Positions 1 through 9,075 of a stretch of DNA of 45,622 nucleotides are shown here, in pieces. The notes beneath the pieces were generated by a model that was given only the letters and a program-made list of their open reading frames with translations, did no database searches and was not told the DNA's origin. The DNA is taken from positions 1 through 45,622 of the forward strand of contig CAJMQU010000035.1 in assembly GCA_905215555.1 (NCBI GenBank), read 5' to 3'. Each line of letters opens with the position of its first letter. The stretch's first letter is position 1. Origin of the DNA: an uncultured bacterium (lineage in GTDB: Bacteria; Bacteroidota; Bacteroidia; Bacteroidales; Bacteroidaceae). Made by a program: the position numbers and the translations under genes.

Positions 1-28
1 TTGCTCTATCCAGCTGAGCTACGGAACC
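1..28 (-). tRNA. tRNA, 5' part only (cut by window edge)
   Basis: Read on the minus strand, positions 28 to 1 give a 7-nt acceptor strand GGTTCCG, then TA, then a D-stem/loop GCTC-AGCTGGATA-GAGC, the standard first 27-28 nt of a tRNA. The anticodon lies beyond the window, so the isotype cannot be read; an Arg or similar tRNA is possible but not shown. A promoter lies just upstream at 45-75. Confidence 0.85.
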
Positions 29-44
29 ATCCTTAATTGCGGTG

Positions 45-75
45 CAAAGGTACGCTTTTTTGTGAAAATTGCAAA
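45..75 (-). promoter_or_regulatory. Promoter of the tRNA (Bacteroides-type)
   Basis: On the minus strand there is a -33 element TTTG (72-75), a 19-nt spacer and a perfect -7 box TACCTTTG (45-52). The predicted start is about position 38-40, roughly 10 nt upstream of the mature tRNA 5' end. Spacing and sequence match the Bacteroides housekeeping sigma consensus. Confidence 0.75.
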
Positions 76-83
76 GATTTTAC

Positions 84-117
84 GCATAAAATATTCACGA
101 AACAAACATTTTTATGC
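84..117 (-). terminator. Possible terminator after the AbgT-family gene
   Basis: GCATAAAA (84-91) pairs with TTTTATGC (110-117) around an 18-nt loop just downstream of the transporter stop codon. The stem is short and AT-rich, so this is a weak call. Confidence 0.3.
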
Positions 118-128
118 TCTGGCTGATG

Positions 129-1586
129 CTATAATCCTAATGGTAAACCAGTTACATACCACAAAATAAATAACACTGTCCATGCCAATAAGATGTAAAG
201 GGAATATCTCCATGTATATTTCAGTAACGAACCATAAGTGGCCCGCTTGTCATATTGCTGCATATAAGTAAGGATAAGTGGCATGTAGAACATGAAAGGT
301 GTAATCGCATTTGTGGCACTGTCACCAATGCGGTAAGCGCATTGCACCATATCAGGAGAAATGCCCATCCCGGCAAAAACCGGAACAAAAATAAAAGACA
401 TAAAAGTCCATTTGGCAGTGGCAGAAACCATAATAAGATTGACAAGAGCTGTGAAGAGGATAAACAAGATCAATATCCACAGACTTCCGAGACGAATGGA
501 TGAAAGCATATCCGCACCCATAATAGCAATACATTTGTCCAAATGAGAATATTCAAAGCAAGCAAACATCTGGGCAGCAAAAAAAGCAATCACAAAGTAT
601 ACGCCTAATAGCTTCATGGGCTGGGTAAGTCCTTCAATCACATCCCCATCCGTACGATAACGACCGGAAGCAAAACCATAAATCATACCCATAAGCCCGA
701 TACCAAAAGAAAGCAGAAACAAAATACCTTCAATAAACGGAGAACGGATTAAACCTCCATTGACACTACGCAGAATGCCCCATGACGAGAAAGTGGCAAA
801 AAGGATTACCACTGTATAAATCCCTCCGACCGATATCGCACCTATCATGGCACGGCGTTCTTTGCGAGAAAGTTGTTTATAACCATTAAAACGAATATCG
901 CCCGCATATTCACCCAAAGCCGGAAGCAAATTACGGCGGGTTATCTGATAAATGATGAATGCCAGCAGGAAAGTGGAGACTATCAGAAAATAGTAATTAC
1001 ATAAAGGGCCTACACTTCCTAATGTCACATTCGCCATATCTGCAGCTTCCTGAGTGCTGGCAGCAAGCATAGGGTCTAATGTACTTAACAGCACATTGGC
1101 ACTATAACCGCACGAAACGGAAACATATGCCGTAATGATACCTCCAACCGGATGTAATCCCACCGAGTGAAACAAGGTTGCCGCAATCGGCAGTAAGATT
1201 ATATACCCTGCATCACCTACTACATTGGAAAGGATTCCTAAGAAAATAACCAGTATCACCATGCGCCACGGACTATGCTTGTAGCGTGCCCCACTCCGGA
1301 TGCAGGCGTCAATGAAACCTGAATGTTGTGCCACTCCGATACCGAACATTGCCACAATCACCAATCCCAACGGAGCAAATCCTGTGAAGTTGGTGACGAC
1401 ATGTCGCAGCAGCCAACGAATACCTTCCGGACTAAGCAAACTCTGCACCCGTATCTCTTCCCCTGTTTGCGGTTGAAATACGCTTAAACCGTAAATGTCA
1501 AATATCCATGACAAGACAATGACAGCCAGCGTCAACAGGAAAAACATCGTTGCCGGATGCGGTAGACGCCATTTGCTATTCATCAT
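129..1586 (-). CDS. AbgT-family inner-membrane transporter
   Basis: A 485-residue, very hydrophobic protein with about a dozen membrane segments. Length, the early loop with GDAGYIILLP, the NVLLSTLDPMLA segment and the late GDSATNAITPFMFYMP segment are those of the AbgT family (p-aminobenzoyl-glutamate importer AbgT; MtrF/YdaH efflux proteins). In this family such paired re-entrant segments form the substrate site. The substrate here is unknown; members import p-aminobenzoyl-glutamate or export antimetabolites such as sulfonamides. Two adjacent start codons (1584-1586, 1581-1583) lie inside the 3' end of the response-regulator gene, an overlap of about 8-11 nt that suggests translational coupling and one operon with the regulator and the fused sensor upstream. 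The family call is firm; the transport direction is inference. Confidence 0.88.
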   Translation of the reverse strand: MMNSKWRLPHPATMFFLLTLAVIVLSWIFDIYGLSVFQPQTGEEIRVQSLLSPEGIRWLLRHVVTNFTGFAPLGLVIVAMFGIGVAQHSGFIDACIRSGARYKHSPWRMVILVIFLGILSNVVGDAGYIILLPIAATLFHSVGLHPVGGIITAYVSVSCGYSANVLLSTLDPMLAASTQEAADMANVTLGSVGPLCNYYFLIVSTFLLAFIIYQITRRNLLPALGEYAGDIRFNGYKQLSRKERRAMIGAISVGGIYTVVILFATFSSWGILRSVNGGLIRSPFIEGILFLLSFGIGLMGMIYGFASGRYRTDGDVIEGLTQPMKLLGVYFVIAFFAAQMFACFEYSHLDKCIAIMGADMLSSIRLGSLWILILFILFTALVNLIMVSATAKWTFMSFIFVPVFAGMGISPDMVQCAYRIGDSATNAITPFMFYMPLILTYMQQYDKRATYGSLLKYTWRYSLYILLAWTVLFILWYVTGLPLGL

Positions 1587-2304
1587 CCGCTTCCAAATTA
1601 TCTATGTCGAGGATACGAAGTTCCAAAGCACGCACCACCAAACGGGTTGCATTCACTCCTACCCGCTCTCCTTGCGGAAACAAACGATTTACCAGATCAT
1701 TCTGGCGTTTCTCCAAAGACTTGACACCAAAAGGCATACCTTTCAGATTAGCAATCATATCTTTAGTATATCCCAAAGCCAGATGACGCAAAAAGCGTTC
1801 GTCATATTCGTCAATATCATAGCTGATAACGGCTTCCTGGCGTTTTGCGTCATTCGCTACAGATTGTTTGAAACGGTCTACTATCTTTTCCAGTATAGGA
1901 TAATTGAACACTAGTTTCTTTCCATCCATCACTGCCTGCACATCCGTTTTTGTGAGCAATTCCCCGGTTTTTAGGATGATACCGTCAGCGCCTGCATTCA
2001 GTACATCCACCCAAAGTTTTTCATTTAGAATCTCTCCGGTGAATATCAGTACATGTACACCCGGATAACGTTTGAAAATGTTTCGGCAGATGTCCACACC
2101 TATCGTAGTAGAGCCCCCTAAGCCTAAATCCAGCAAAACAAGGTCCGGTATCCCGACTTCCATCAGTGTCCAGAATTCATTTTCGGTCATAGCTGTACCG
2201 ATTACTTCTGCATTCGGGATTTCATGACGGAAGATTTCCTCCGTCCCCTTCAACTCCAACTTGACATCTTCTACAATAATGACTTTGAATTTTTTGTCTT
2301 CCAT
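1576..2304 (-). CDS. Response regulator with receiver domain and LuxR-like C-terminal DNA-binding domain
   Basis: 242 residues. The N-terminal receiver domain (about 6-130) has the acidic pair E12/D13, likely phospho-acceptor D59 (in LVLLDLG), a Thr at T89 and the invariant Lys at K112. After a linker, residues 165-235 form a helix-turn-helix region with the GVKSLEKRQNDLVNRLF pattern typical of LuxR/GerE-like recognition helices, though divergent. It follows the fused sensor gene by 12 nt and overlaps the transporter gene, so it probably receives phosphate from that sensor and may control the transporter or other genes. The tail ADDE is shared with the transporter start region. Confident as a response regulator; its targets are unknown. 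Confidence 0.88.
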   Translation of the reverse strand: MEDKKFKVIIVEDVKLELKGTEEIFRHEIPNAEVIGTAMTENEFWTLMEVGIPDLVLLDLGLGGSTTIGVDICRNIFKRYPGVHVLIFTGEILNEKLWVDVLNAGADGIILKTGELLTKTDVQAVMDGKKLVFNYPILEKIVDRFKQSVANDAKRQEAVISYDIDEYDERFLRHLALGYTKDMIANLKGMPFGVKSLEKRQNDLVNRLFPQGERVGVNATRLVVRALELRILDIDNLEADDE

Positions 2305-2316
2305 ATTATATCTCTT

Positions 2317-5300
2317 TTATTTTCTTCTTGGTATCGTAAAATAAACTGTAAATCCACCTTGTTCAGACGGTTCGGCATTGATGCGACAACCCCGTTTTCC
2401 TGCAAACTCATCGTGGTCACGAACAATCTGCTTGCAGACAAGATATTCCGTTCCGCGCAGCTCTCCTTTCTCTCCTGTTGCGGTCATACGTTCCAGATTC
2501 GGATAGAAGAGTTGGTTTAGCTCTTCACGGGTTTTCTCTCTCCGTGTATCCGTGAAAAGAAAACGAATATATTCTCCATCGGCTACAGCTTTCAGATATA
2601 TTTCTCCATTCAGCGAGACAGACAAGGCTTCATCTATAAGATTTTCCAACAGAAAACGTAGTTGAATGAAATCTCCTACTACCCGCTCGTCAATAGTTTC
2701 CGTGTGAAAGGATAAGGTAAAAGTCTTTCCTTTGCTTACTTTACGGAAATACTTTTCGGCCAGCATGCACAATTCCGGCACGGCAACTGTTCCACGACGA
2801 AATGTAACCTCTTCCAACTGGCGTGATGCACACGAACTCAGAATCGTAAATATACCTTTATAATATTCTATCAATTCACCGATAGCCGATACAATCTCTT
2901 TCTCTTCTGTTTCCGGTAACGTTCCTGAACGGAGTTTACCGATGAGCTGCTTTATCTTATTTGGATAATAAATTGTTTCATGTTTGATGGTAGACAGGCA
3001 GTTGTCCAGTACCATATTCTGCACATGCAGCAGGCTGTCCTCCCACGATGCACGATGCGCCTCTTCATGAGCCGCCTCGATATCCCGGTACTTCGTAGCC
3101 AGTTTCACCACAGCATTGAACACAACAATCGCTATGTAGCGGGCAATCAACTCTAACAATAAATGAGCAGCTTCCTGTTCAACACTTTCCTGGCGTTCTA
3201 TGTACAGCACACCGATGCAGCGTGAATCTCCCGCAGCATCCACCACCAAGGGCAAAGCCTCAAATCCAGGTGCAGACAACTGTCTGCCTTCATCAAAACA
3301 ACGCTGGACTACTTCTTTCCAAACTTCACCTTCTGTCGGAAATCCGTTTTCTAAAGCCTCAGACGGCATATTCCCTACTATCGAATTCGATGCATATTCC
3401 AGCTGATGCGTCGCCTCATTATACACGGCAACGCCCAACCTGTCAACAGTCAGCAACTCGTTCACTGCATCGAATGCTTCGTCCACAATACGTTGAGGGA
3501 TAGCTTTCAAAGTATCTTCCTCCCGTTGCAGTGCCTCTTCCGTTTCGGACACCTGTGTCAGGGAAGCAGTAAAAACCTGTCTGTTAATCTCCAAAACCTG
3601 TTCCAGATTCCAACGGTTCACAAGCCGCTTACGTATATATAAGATGTAATACCCCAACAATAACATGCCTATCAGCCCCACAAACAAGATAACACCTACC
3701 ATCTTATTATTAGTAGAACGTTCCAACTGATTACAATATTCTTCCAACGACTGGTCTTCACCTAATAATTTGTACAAAGTTGTATAAGCAGCATTATTAT
3801 AACTGTATGCATCCCATTGCTTTAATGCAAGAAAAGCGACTGCCGCTTCATTCCGGACGTCCAGTATTACGTGGAAATCCGAGTTGAAGAGATTGTTCCA
3901 CCACGACAATTCCCCCGGTTCTCCCTCTCCCTCCAGCGTCATGTAACGTTGCGGATGACGGGCGTATTTCTTGTAATGCGCATTCAGACAAGCTATGGCA
4001 GAGTCTGCATATTCCAACGCCAGTTCAAAGTCGCCTGCCACATTACTGTAATAAGCTTCATTGGCATATTCGGAAGCCTCGTTTAATAAAATTTCATATT
4101 CATTTTCCGCAGCCTGAGATAGAGAATCTTGTGCTGTTTGCGCATACACTTCATCGGGTTGCGCGATTACTTCTTCCGCAGGCTTATGGCACGAACTCAT
4201 ATACAAAGGAAGAAACATGCATAAGAGAAACATCAAAGTTTTACGTACACCAACCGGCAAGCGGAAATAGAAGCGGCTTCCTTTCCCCAATGTGCTTTCC
4301 ACATTGAACAGACAAACTTTGAATACTTCATTCGTCTTCCGATATTTCTCGATAATCCCCTTACAGTTCATCAAGCCAAAACCGCTGCCCTTATTTTTCC
4401 GCAGTTCTTCCCGGTCGGCAGCATCCAGCATCCCTATTTCCTGCGAGTTGTACAGTTTTTCTCCTACAATACGTGTCACGTCCTCTTCCGAAAGTCCATA
4501 TCCGCTATCTTCCACCGAAATTTCCACATATTCTTCTGTCGGGTGGGCATACACTTTTACCTCCCCTCCCTTTGGAGTATATTTACGGGCATTTTCTGCA
4601 AGCGTATTTATCATGAACAGTGTCAACGCCTTATCTGCTTTCACATAGACATCGGTGGGAGTAACTTCCAACTGTTGCTGTTTCATCTCGAAAGCGCGAC
4701 TCCCTTTCCTTATCAGGTCGAAAAGTTCATTCAGTCCGAAGGTTTCAATATTCAGGCTCAGACTACCCTGCTTCATCTTAATCCACAAAGCCAGGATATC
4801 ATTATATTCATTGATAGTTGTCACCAGTTCATCCATGTACTGATACTTCTCGGCTTTGATACGCTCGTCATGAATAAAACCCTTCTCCATCAGTTTATGC
4901 ACCTCATTGATGATGCGGTCAATGTACGGATGAATGCCGTTCACAATAGCCATACAAGCTTTCTTTATCAGATTCTGGCGTTTATTTCCTGCTATATGCT
5001 GTTCATAAACATAGCGTTCCTTCTCTAAGCGGCGGCGCTCATCGCCCAGGGAGATAGAAGTCATACCATTATCAAGTGCCCACGTGATATATGGAGTAAT
5101 CACATGTACTATGGCCCGGTCATCCTTCGTCAAACGTTTAGGCAATACCAGTTGCCTATTCTCTATCCGGATATCCTTTATTCCGAAGAGGTCTTCCATA
5201 TCCGCCTGTACTGCGGAAAGAATGGCATCCACAATTTCTTCTTCCGTTTGTGCGTCCGCAGGGATTGAGGCTGTTATTTTCTGGCAAATATCCAGCATTT

Positions 5301-6717
5301 GCCTCAAGCGGTGCAAATGAATACGGTTACGCTCTTTGGACCTTCTGTTGAATATCCAGAAAAACAAAACCACCAAAATAAAACCTACAATCACAAAGCA
5401 CAGCAAAATATTCAACTGCCTGGCTTCACTTTCCAAAGCCAGGTAACGGCTTTCCAGCTCCTTGTCCTGACGGGTATCTTCCAGAATATCCAAATAGATA
5501 TTACGATTGTAGTCTGAATATTGCTTCATTTCCAATCCGGCATACGTCACACTCAATTGTTCGCGGATACGTGAGATCCATTCGGGAACAGTTCGTAGTT
5601 TACGTTGTATCCATGCTTTTTCAGAAGAGATGGTATCCCGGCTATCAAAGGTTTTCAGCCAATCCAGACTATCGTGGCATTCATAAAAACGGCGGTGATG
5701 GTTGTTTACGCATTCCAAAGCAAGTGTCAGTGTATCTAACGCCTCAGTATAACTGCCGTGTGCATTCAGGTATTTACCGATTGAAACATACGCTCCCGCA
5801 ATCTGATACAAGTCATTGTATTGTTTGAATTTCTTCAAAGCCAGCTGTCCTAAACGCATAGGCAACAAAGAATCTATCGGTACATCAAACTGTTTCAATG
5901 CATGGGAACGCCGGGTCTGAAAGAATTCGTAATTTTCCGGTGACGCCATCAGATTGGCAAGTCCTTGGACACCGTTTCCCTCAAAATACAAATATCCGCC
6001 ACGGGAAGCCAATTTCCAGGTCGTATACAGCTCATCAAACTCTCGCAAGCGGTGCTCATCCGCAGTTTCTCCTTCACACAGTGCTGCCGACCCCTTTATA
6101 TAATGATAATATAATAGCTGATTGGTATCTGCAACCAATTCTTCCGGATAATCTATTTCGTTGATAGAAGCCACTGCTTCCGGACGCTGTTGCAAATAGT
6201 AATAGTAAACTGCGGAAACGATATAAAATTCGGAACGCGCATAGTTCAACCGCAATCGTTCGTGCTTATCTACGAAAAGGTTATTATCTTCGTCAATTCG
6301 TTTCATACGGCGAAGAGCACTGTTCCGATAATCATAAAACTCCTTGTTCATAGCAGTCCGCTGATAGATTTTCATCAATCCGATATCGGCAATCAATAAT
6401 TCCAGCTCATTTTTAGTCAGACTGTACACTTCGTTATGATACTTCTCTGCTTTTTCGAAATCCATACGCATAAAGGCACAAAATCCTAAATTATTGGATG
6501 CTTCCGCTTTCCCCTGGCGATAGAGGTTCACGTTTTCATAAGCCTGTGTGGCAGCATGACAAGAAGAGTCCAGATCCTTATAACGATAAGAATAAGCCAC
6601 TTGATTGAGCGAATCAATAAGGCGCACTTCCTTGGTGGGGGCGGTGCCCACACAAGAAAACATTGCCATGCAGAAGAACAGCAAGTTTGCCGATAGTATA
6701 AGGGAAAACCGTTTCAC
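2317..6717 (-). CDS. Giant sensor protein: two fused lipoprotein-type histidine-kinase-like modules
   Basis: 1466 residues in one continuous frame. Module 1: signal peptide with a lipobox-like FSC at C22, a TPR-like helical periplasmic domain (about 30-430), a membrane segment (438-456), a helical dimerisation-like region with a poor H-box (NGIHPYID, H596) and a good ATP-binding domain (N-box around N709, DSGYG 737-741, GSGFGL 777-782). At 826-843 a second hydrophobic segment with its own lipobox-like SSC follows. Module 2: a short periplasmic helical domain (about 845-1000), a membrane segment (1006-1027), a GAF-like domain (about 1075-1200), a convincing H-box (KHETIYYPNKI, H1246) but a decayed ATP-binding domain without DxG or a glycine-rich lid. 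Each half thus keeps what the other lost. Bacteroides proteins labelled DUF5112/DUF5113 come to mind, unverified. It is likely the partner of the regulator immediately downstream. Confidence 0.85.
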   Translation of the reverse strand: MKRFSLILSANLLFFCMAMFSCVGTAPTKEVRLIDSLNQVAYSYRYKDLDSSCHAATQAYENVNLYRQGKAEASNNLGFCAFMRMDFEKAEKYHNEVYSLTKNELELLIADIGLMKIYQRTAMNKEFYDYRNSALRRMKRIDEDNNLFVDKHERLRLNYARSEFYIVSAVYYYYLQQRPEAVASINEIDYPEELVADTNQLLYYHYIKGSAALCEGETADEHRLREFDELYTTWKLASRGGYLYFEGNGVQGLANLMASPENYEFFQTRRSHALKQFDVPIDSLLPMRLGQLALKKFKQYNDLYQIAGAYVSIGKYLNAHGSYTEALDTLTLALECVNNHHRRFYECHDSLDWLKTFDSRDTISSEKAWIQRKLRTVPEWISRIREQLSVTYAGLEMKQYSDYNRNIYLDILEDTRQDKELESRYLALESEARQLNILLCFVIVGFILVVLFFWIFNRRSKERNRIHLHRLRQMLDICQKITASIPADAQTEEEIVDAILSAVQADMEDLFGIKDIRIENRQLVLPKRLTKDDRAIVHVITPYITWALDNGMTSISLGDERRRLEKERYVYEQHIAGNKRQNLIKKACMAIVNGIHPYIDRIINEVHKLMEKGFIHDERIKAEKYQYMDELVTTINEYNDILALWIKMKQGSLSLNIETFGLNELFDLIRKGSRAFEMKQQQLEVTPTDVYVKADKALTLFMINTLAENARKYTPKGGEVKVYAHPTEEYVEISVEDSGYGLSEEDVTRIVGEKLYNSQEIGMLDAADREELRKNKGSGFGLMNCKGIIEKYRKTNEVFKVCLFNVESTLGKGSRFYFRLPVGVRKTLMFLLCMFLPLYMSSCHKPAEEVIAQPDEVYAQTAQDSLSQAAENEYEILLNEASEYANEAYYSNVAGDFELALEYADSAIACLNAHYKKYARHPQRYMTLEGEGEPGELSWWNNLFNSDFHVILDVRNEAAVAFLALKQWDAYSYNNAAYTTLYKLLGEDQSLEEYCNQLERSTNNKMVGVILFVGLIGMLLLGYYILYIRKRLVNRWNLEQVLEINRQVFTASLTQVSETEEALQREEDTLKAIPQRIVDEAFDAVNELLTVDRLGVAVYNEATHQLEYASNSIVGNMPSEALENGFPTEGEVWKEVVQRCFDEGRQLSAPGFEALPLVVDAAGDSRCIGVLYIERQESVEQEAAHLLLELIARYIAIVVFNAVVKLATKYRDIEAAHEEAHRASWEDSLLHVQNMVLDNCLSTIKHETIYYPNKIKQLIGKLRSGTLPETEEKEIVSAIGELIEYYKGIFTILSSCASRQLEEVTFRRGTVAVPELCMLAEKYFRKVSKGKTFTLSFHTETIDERVVGDFIQLRFLLENLIDEALSVSLNGEIYLKAVADGEYIRFLFTDTRREKTREELNQLFYPNLERMTATGEKGELRGTEYLVCKQIVRDHDEFAGKRGCRINAEPSEQGGFTVYFTIPRRK

Positions 6718-6721
6718 TTAG

Positions 6722-6752
6722 CAAAGCTACAAATAAATCCGGGAAAGAAAAA
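6722..6752 (-). promoter_or_regulatory. Promoter of the fused sensor gene, nearly leaderless
   Basis: A perfect -7 box TAGCTTTG on the minus strand (6722-6729) lies only 5 nt from the start codon at 6717. The A-rich plus strand at 6748-6753 gives a TTTT-like -33 element 19 nt away. A start 4-7 nt past the box would fall at 6715-6718, giving a leaderless message. Confidence 0.5.
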
Positions 6753-6771
6753 AGATTTTTCTACAATAAGT

Positions 6772-6804
6772 CTTGTAGAATGTAGCGGGAAATTCATAAC
6801 TTTG
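6772..6804 (+). promoter_or_regulatory. Promoter of prs
   Basis: Perfect -7 box TAACTTTG at 6797-6804, with a CTTG element at 6772-6775 (21-nt spacer) as possible -33. The start would be near 6810, giving a leader of about 30 nt before the ATG at 6842. Confidence 0.6.
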
Positions 6805-6841
6805 CAGGCAAATTAAACAAATAGGTAACATCTATTACAAA

Positions 6842-7780
6842 ATGAGCGAAAAAGCACCCGTAATGGTATTCTCCGGAACTAATTCGAGATACCTTGCAGA
6901 AAAAATCTGCGCAAGCCTTGATTGCCCTCTGGGAAAGATGAACATCACCCACTTTGCTGATGGTGAGTTTGCCGTTTCCTATGAAGAGTCAATTCGTGGC
7001 GCACATGTATTCCTGGTTCAATCAACCTTCCCTAATTCCGACAATTTAATGGAGCTTCTGCTGATGATTGACGCAGCCAAAAGAGCGTCAGCAAAAAGCG
7101 TAGTTGCAGTTATTCCCTATTTCGGATGGGCACGACAGGACAGAAAAGACAAACCTCGTGTTTCTATTGGCGCTAAATTGGTAGCCGATTTACTCTCAGT
7201 GGCAGGTATCGACCGTCTGATCACGATGGATCTGCATGCTGACCAAATCCAAGGCTTCTTCAATATTCCGGTAGATCACTTGTATGCATCTGCAGTGTTC
7301 CTCCCTTACATCGAGTCGCTGAAACTGAAAGATCTTGTAATTGCTACGCCTGACGTTGGTGGTTCCAAGCGTGCCAGCACGTTCTCCAAATATCTGGGAG
7401 TTCCTTTGGTGTTGTGCAACAAATCACGTGAGAAAGCGAATGAAGTTGCTTCCATGCAAATCATCGGTGATGTAACGGACAAAAATGTAGTGCTGGTGGA
7501 TGATATCGTAGATACCGCCGGAACTATCACAAAAGCCGCTAACATCATGTTGGAAGCCGGAGCAAAATCAGTACGTGCCATTGCCAGTCACTGTGTAATG
7601 TCTGACCCGGCTTCTTTCCGCGTACAGGAGTCTGCCCTGACTGAAATCGTATTCACTGACAGTATCCCCTACTCTAAAAAATGTGCGAAAGTAAAACAAC
7701 TCAGCATCGCTGATATGTTTGCTGAAACAATCAAAAGAGTAGTAAATAATGAGTCTATCAGTTCGCAATACATTATCTGA
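6842..7780 (+). CDS. prs: Ribose-phosphate pyrophosphokinase (PRPP synthetase)
   Basis: 312 residues, the usual length for class I enzymes. It transfers pyrophosphate from ATP to ribose-5-phosphate to make PRPP for purine, pyrimidine, histidine, Trp and NAD synthesis in the cytoplasm. Visible family features are the N-terminal FSGTNSRYLAEKI segment, the flexible-loop region GWARQDRKDKPR, the metal-binding TMDLHADQIQGFF segment and the PRPP loop VVLVDDIVDTAGTI near residues 218-231. It is transcribed alone from its own promoter and ends at a strong bidirectional terminator. Nothing unusual in the protein. Confidence 0.97.
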   Translation: MSEKAPVMVFSGTNSRYLAEKICASLDCPLGKMNITHFADGEFAVSYEESIRGAHVFLVQSTFPNSDNLMELLLMIDAAKRASAKSVVAVIPYFGWARQDRKDKPRVSIGAKLVADLLSVAGIDRLITMDLHADQIQGFFNIPVDHLYASAVFLPYIESLKLKDLVIATPDVGGSKRASTFSKYLGVPLVLCNKSREKANEVASMQIIGDVTDKNVVLVDDIVDTAGTITKAANIMLEAGAKSVRAIASHCVMSDPASFRVQESALTEIVFTDSIPYSKKCAKVKQLSIADMFAETIKRVVNNESISSQYII

Positions 7781-7800
7781 TTTATTTCAGCAAATCAGAA

Positions 7801-7858
7801 ATTAAAAATTAAAGGCTGCGCAATTCAAACGAATACAGCGCAGCCTTTAATTTTTAAT
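7801..7858. terminator. Bidirectional terminator between prs and the MORN gene
   Basis: A perfect 20-bp inverted repeat (7801-7820 against 7839-7858) with an 18-nt loop. The GC-rich core AAAGGCTGCG/CGCAGCCTTT is flanked by A/T tracts on both sides, as expected for a hairpin that terminates both convergent genes. Confidence 0.85.
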
Positions 7859-7874
7859 TATGAATTTATAATTT

Positions 7875-9041
7875 TCAATTATTCAACTCCCGTCTTCCCA
7901 TTTTGTAGGTTCCTTTTCTTATCACTTTCCCATTTTTATCTGTTTCTACAAAGGGACCGTGTTTCTTACCTTGTTTGAAGAAGCCTTCGTAGCGGTTTCC
8001 GTCTTTGTCTTCCTGCACACCGTTGCCTTCTTCCATACCGTTCACGAAACTACCTTTATATTTGGTTCCGTCTGTCATAATCAAAGTACCCTGGCCATTG
8101 AACTGATTATCTTTCCACTCACCTTCATACGAATCTCCGACATTCCATTTATATAGCCCATGGCCGTCACGCTGATTATCTTTCCATTCGCCATCATATA
8201 CAGCACCGCTGGCCCAGGTAAATACCCCTTTACCGTGTTGCATACCATCTTTGAAGTTACCTACATATTTATTTCCATTGGCATAATAATAGATGCCGGC
8301 ACCTGTACGCTCACCTTGCACATACGAACCTTCATAACGATCGCCCGTATGGAAGAAGTAAATCCCCTTGCCATGCTGCATATCATCTTTCCAGTCGCCT
8401 ACATATTTATCTCCGTTCGCATATTCAAACGTGCCTTTTCCGTCACGGACATCATTTTTCCAATCACCCTCATATTTGCAACCGTCATTCCAGACAAACT
8501 TTCCTTCACCATCCTTCTTGTCATTCTTCCAGGAACCTTCATACTTAGAACCATTCTTCCAGGTATATGTGCCCTGACCTTCACGCTTGTCGTTCACCCA
8601 GTCACCTTCATAAACATCACCGGTATAATAGTACATTGTTCCTTTTCCCTGTTGATAATCCTGAAACCACATGCCGTCATAGCGGTTGTTATTCATAAAG
8701 TAATAAATGCCATTACCATGTTGCTGGTCCTGGAACCATTGCCCTTCGTACTTCTCACCATCGGGGAAAGTATACGTACCATAACCCTCGCGCTTGCCTT
8801 TCACATATTCACCTTCGTAGATATTACCATTCTTAAAAACGGTTTTTCCTTTGCCATTGGGTTTACGTCCTTTCATTTCACCCGTATATACGGAGCCGTC
8901 CTTGAATGTATGCGTTCCTATCTTTATTTCAGAAGATAATGAGCTTTTAACCTTATCGAAGAAACCTTGTTTCTTTTCTTGAGCCGTCGCCCCGTTTTGG
9001 GACAAGAATACCAGAATGAGTGCAGTATATAGATATTTCAT
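7875..9041 (-). CDS. Secreted MORN-repeat protein
   Basis: 388 residues. The N-terminus (MKYLYTALILVFLSQNGATAQ) is a signal peptide with likely cleavage after about residue 20. From about residue 42 to the end there are some 14 consecutive units of about 23 residues with the MORN pattern (Y.G.W..D...G.G...). MORN repeats form an extended beta-sheet rod and serve as scaffolds or lipid/protein contact surfaces; a signal peptide places this one in the periplasm or on the surface. No catalytic domain is fused to it. The repeats also create a 69-bp periodicity in the DNA, which could promote copy-number change. Function unknown; the domain call is firm. Confidence 0.9.
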   Translation of the reverse strand: MKYLYTALILVFLSQNGATAQEKKQGFFDKVKSSLSSEIKIGTHTFKDGSVYTGEMKGRKPNGKGKTVFKNGNIYEGEYVKGKREGYGTYTFPDGEKYEGQWFQDQQHGNGIYYFMNNNRYDGMWFQDYQQGKGTMYYYTGDVYEGDWVNDKREGQGTYTWKNGSKYEGSWKNDKKDGEGKFVWNDGCKYEGDWKNDVRDGKGTFEYANGDKYVGDWKDDMQHGKGIYFFHTGDRYEGSYVQGERTGAGIYYYANGNKYVGNFKDGMQHGKGVFTWASGAVYDGEWKDNQRDGHGLYKWNVGDSYEGEWKDNQFNGQGTLIMTDGTKYKGSFVNGMEEGNGVQEDKDGNRYEGFFKQGKKHGPFVETDKNGKVIRKGTYKMGRRELNN

Positions 9042-9075
9042 TGAAATTTATTTATTAGCAATTTTATAATAAAGG

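Noticed and set aside
8160..8939. A 259-codon plus-strand open frame across the MORN gene
   Set aside because: It is the antisense image of the 69-bp MORN repeat, which keeps an antisense frame open; no motif supports it.
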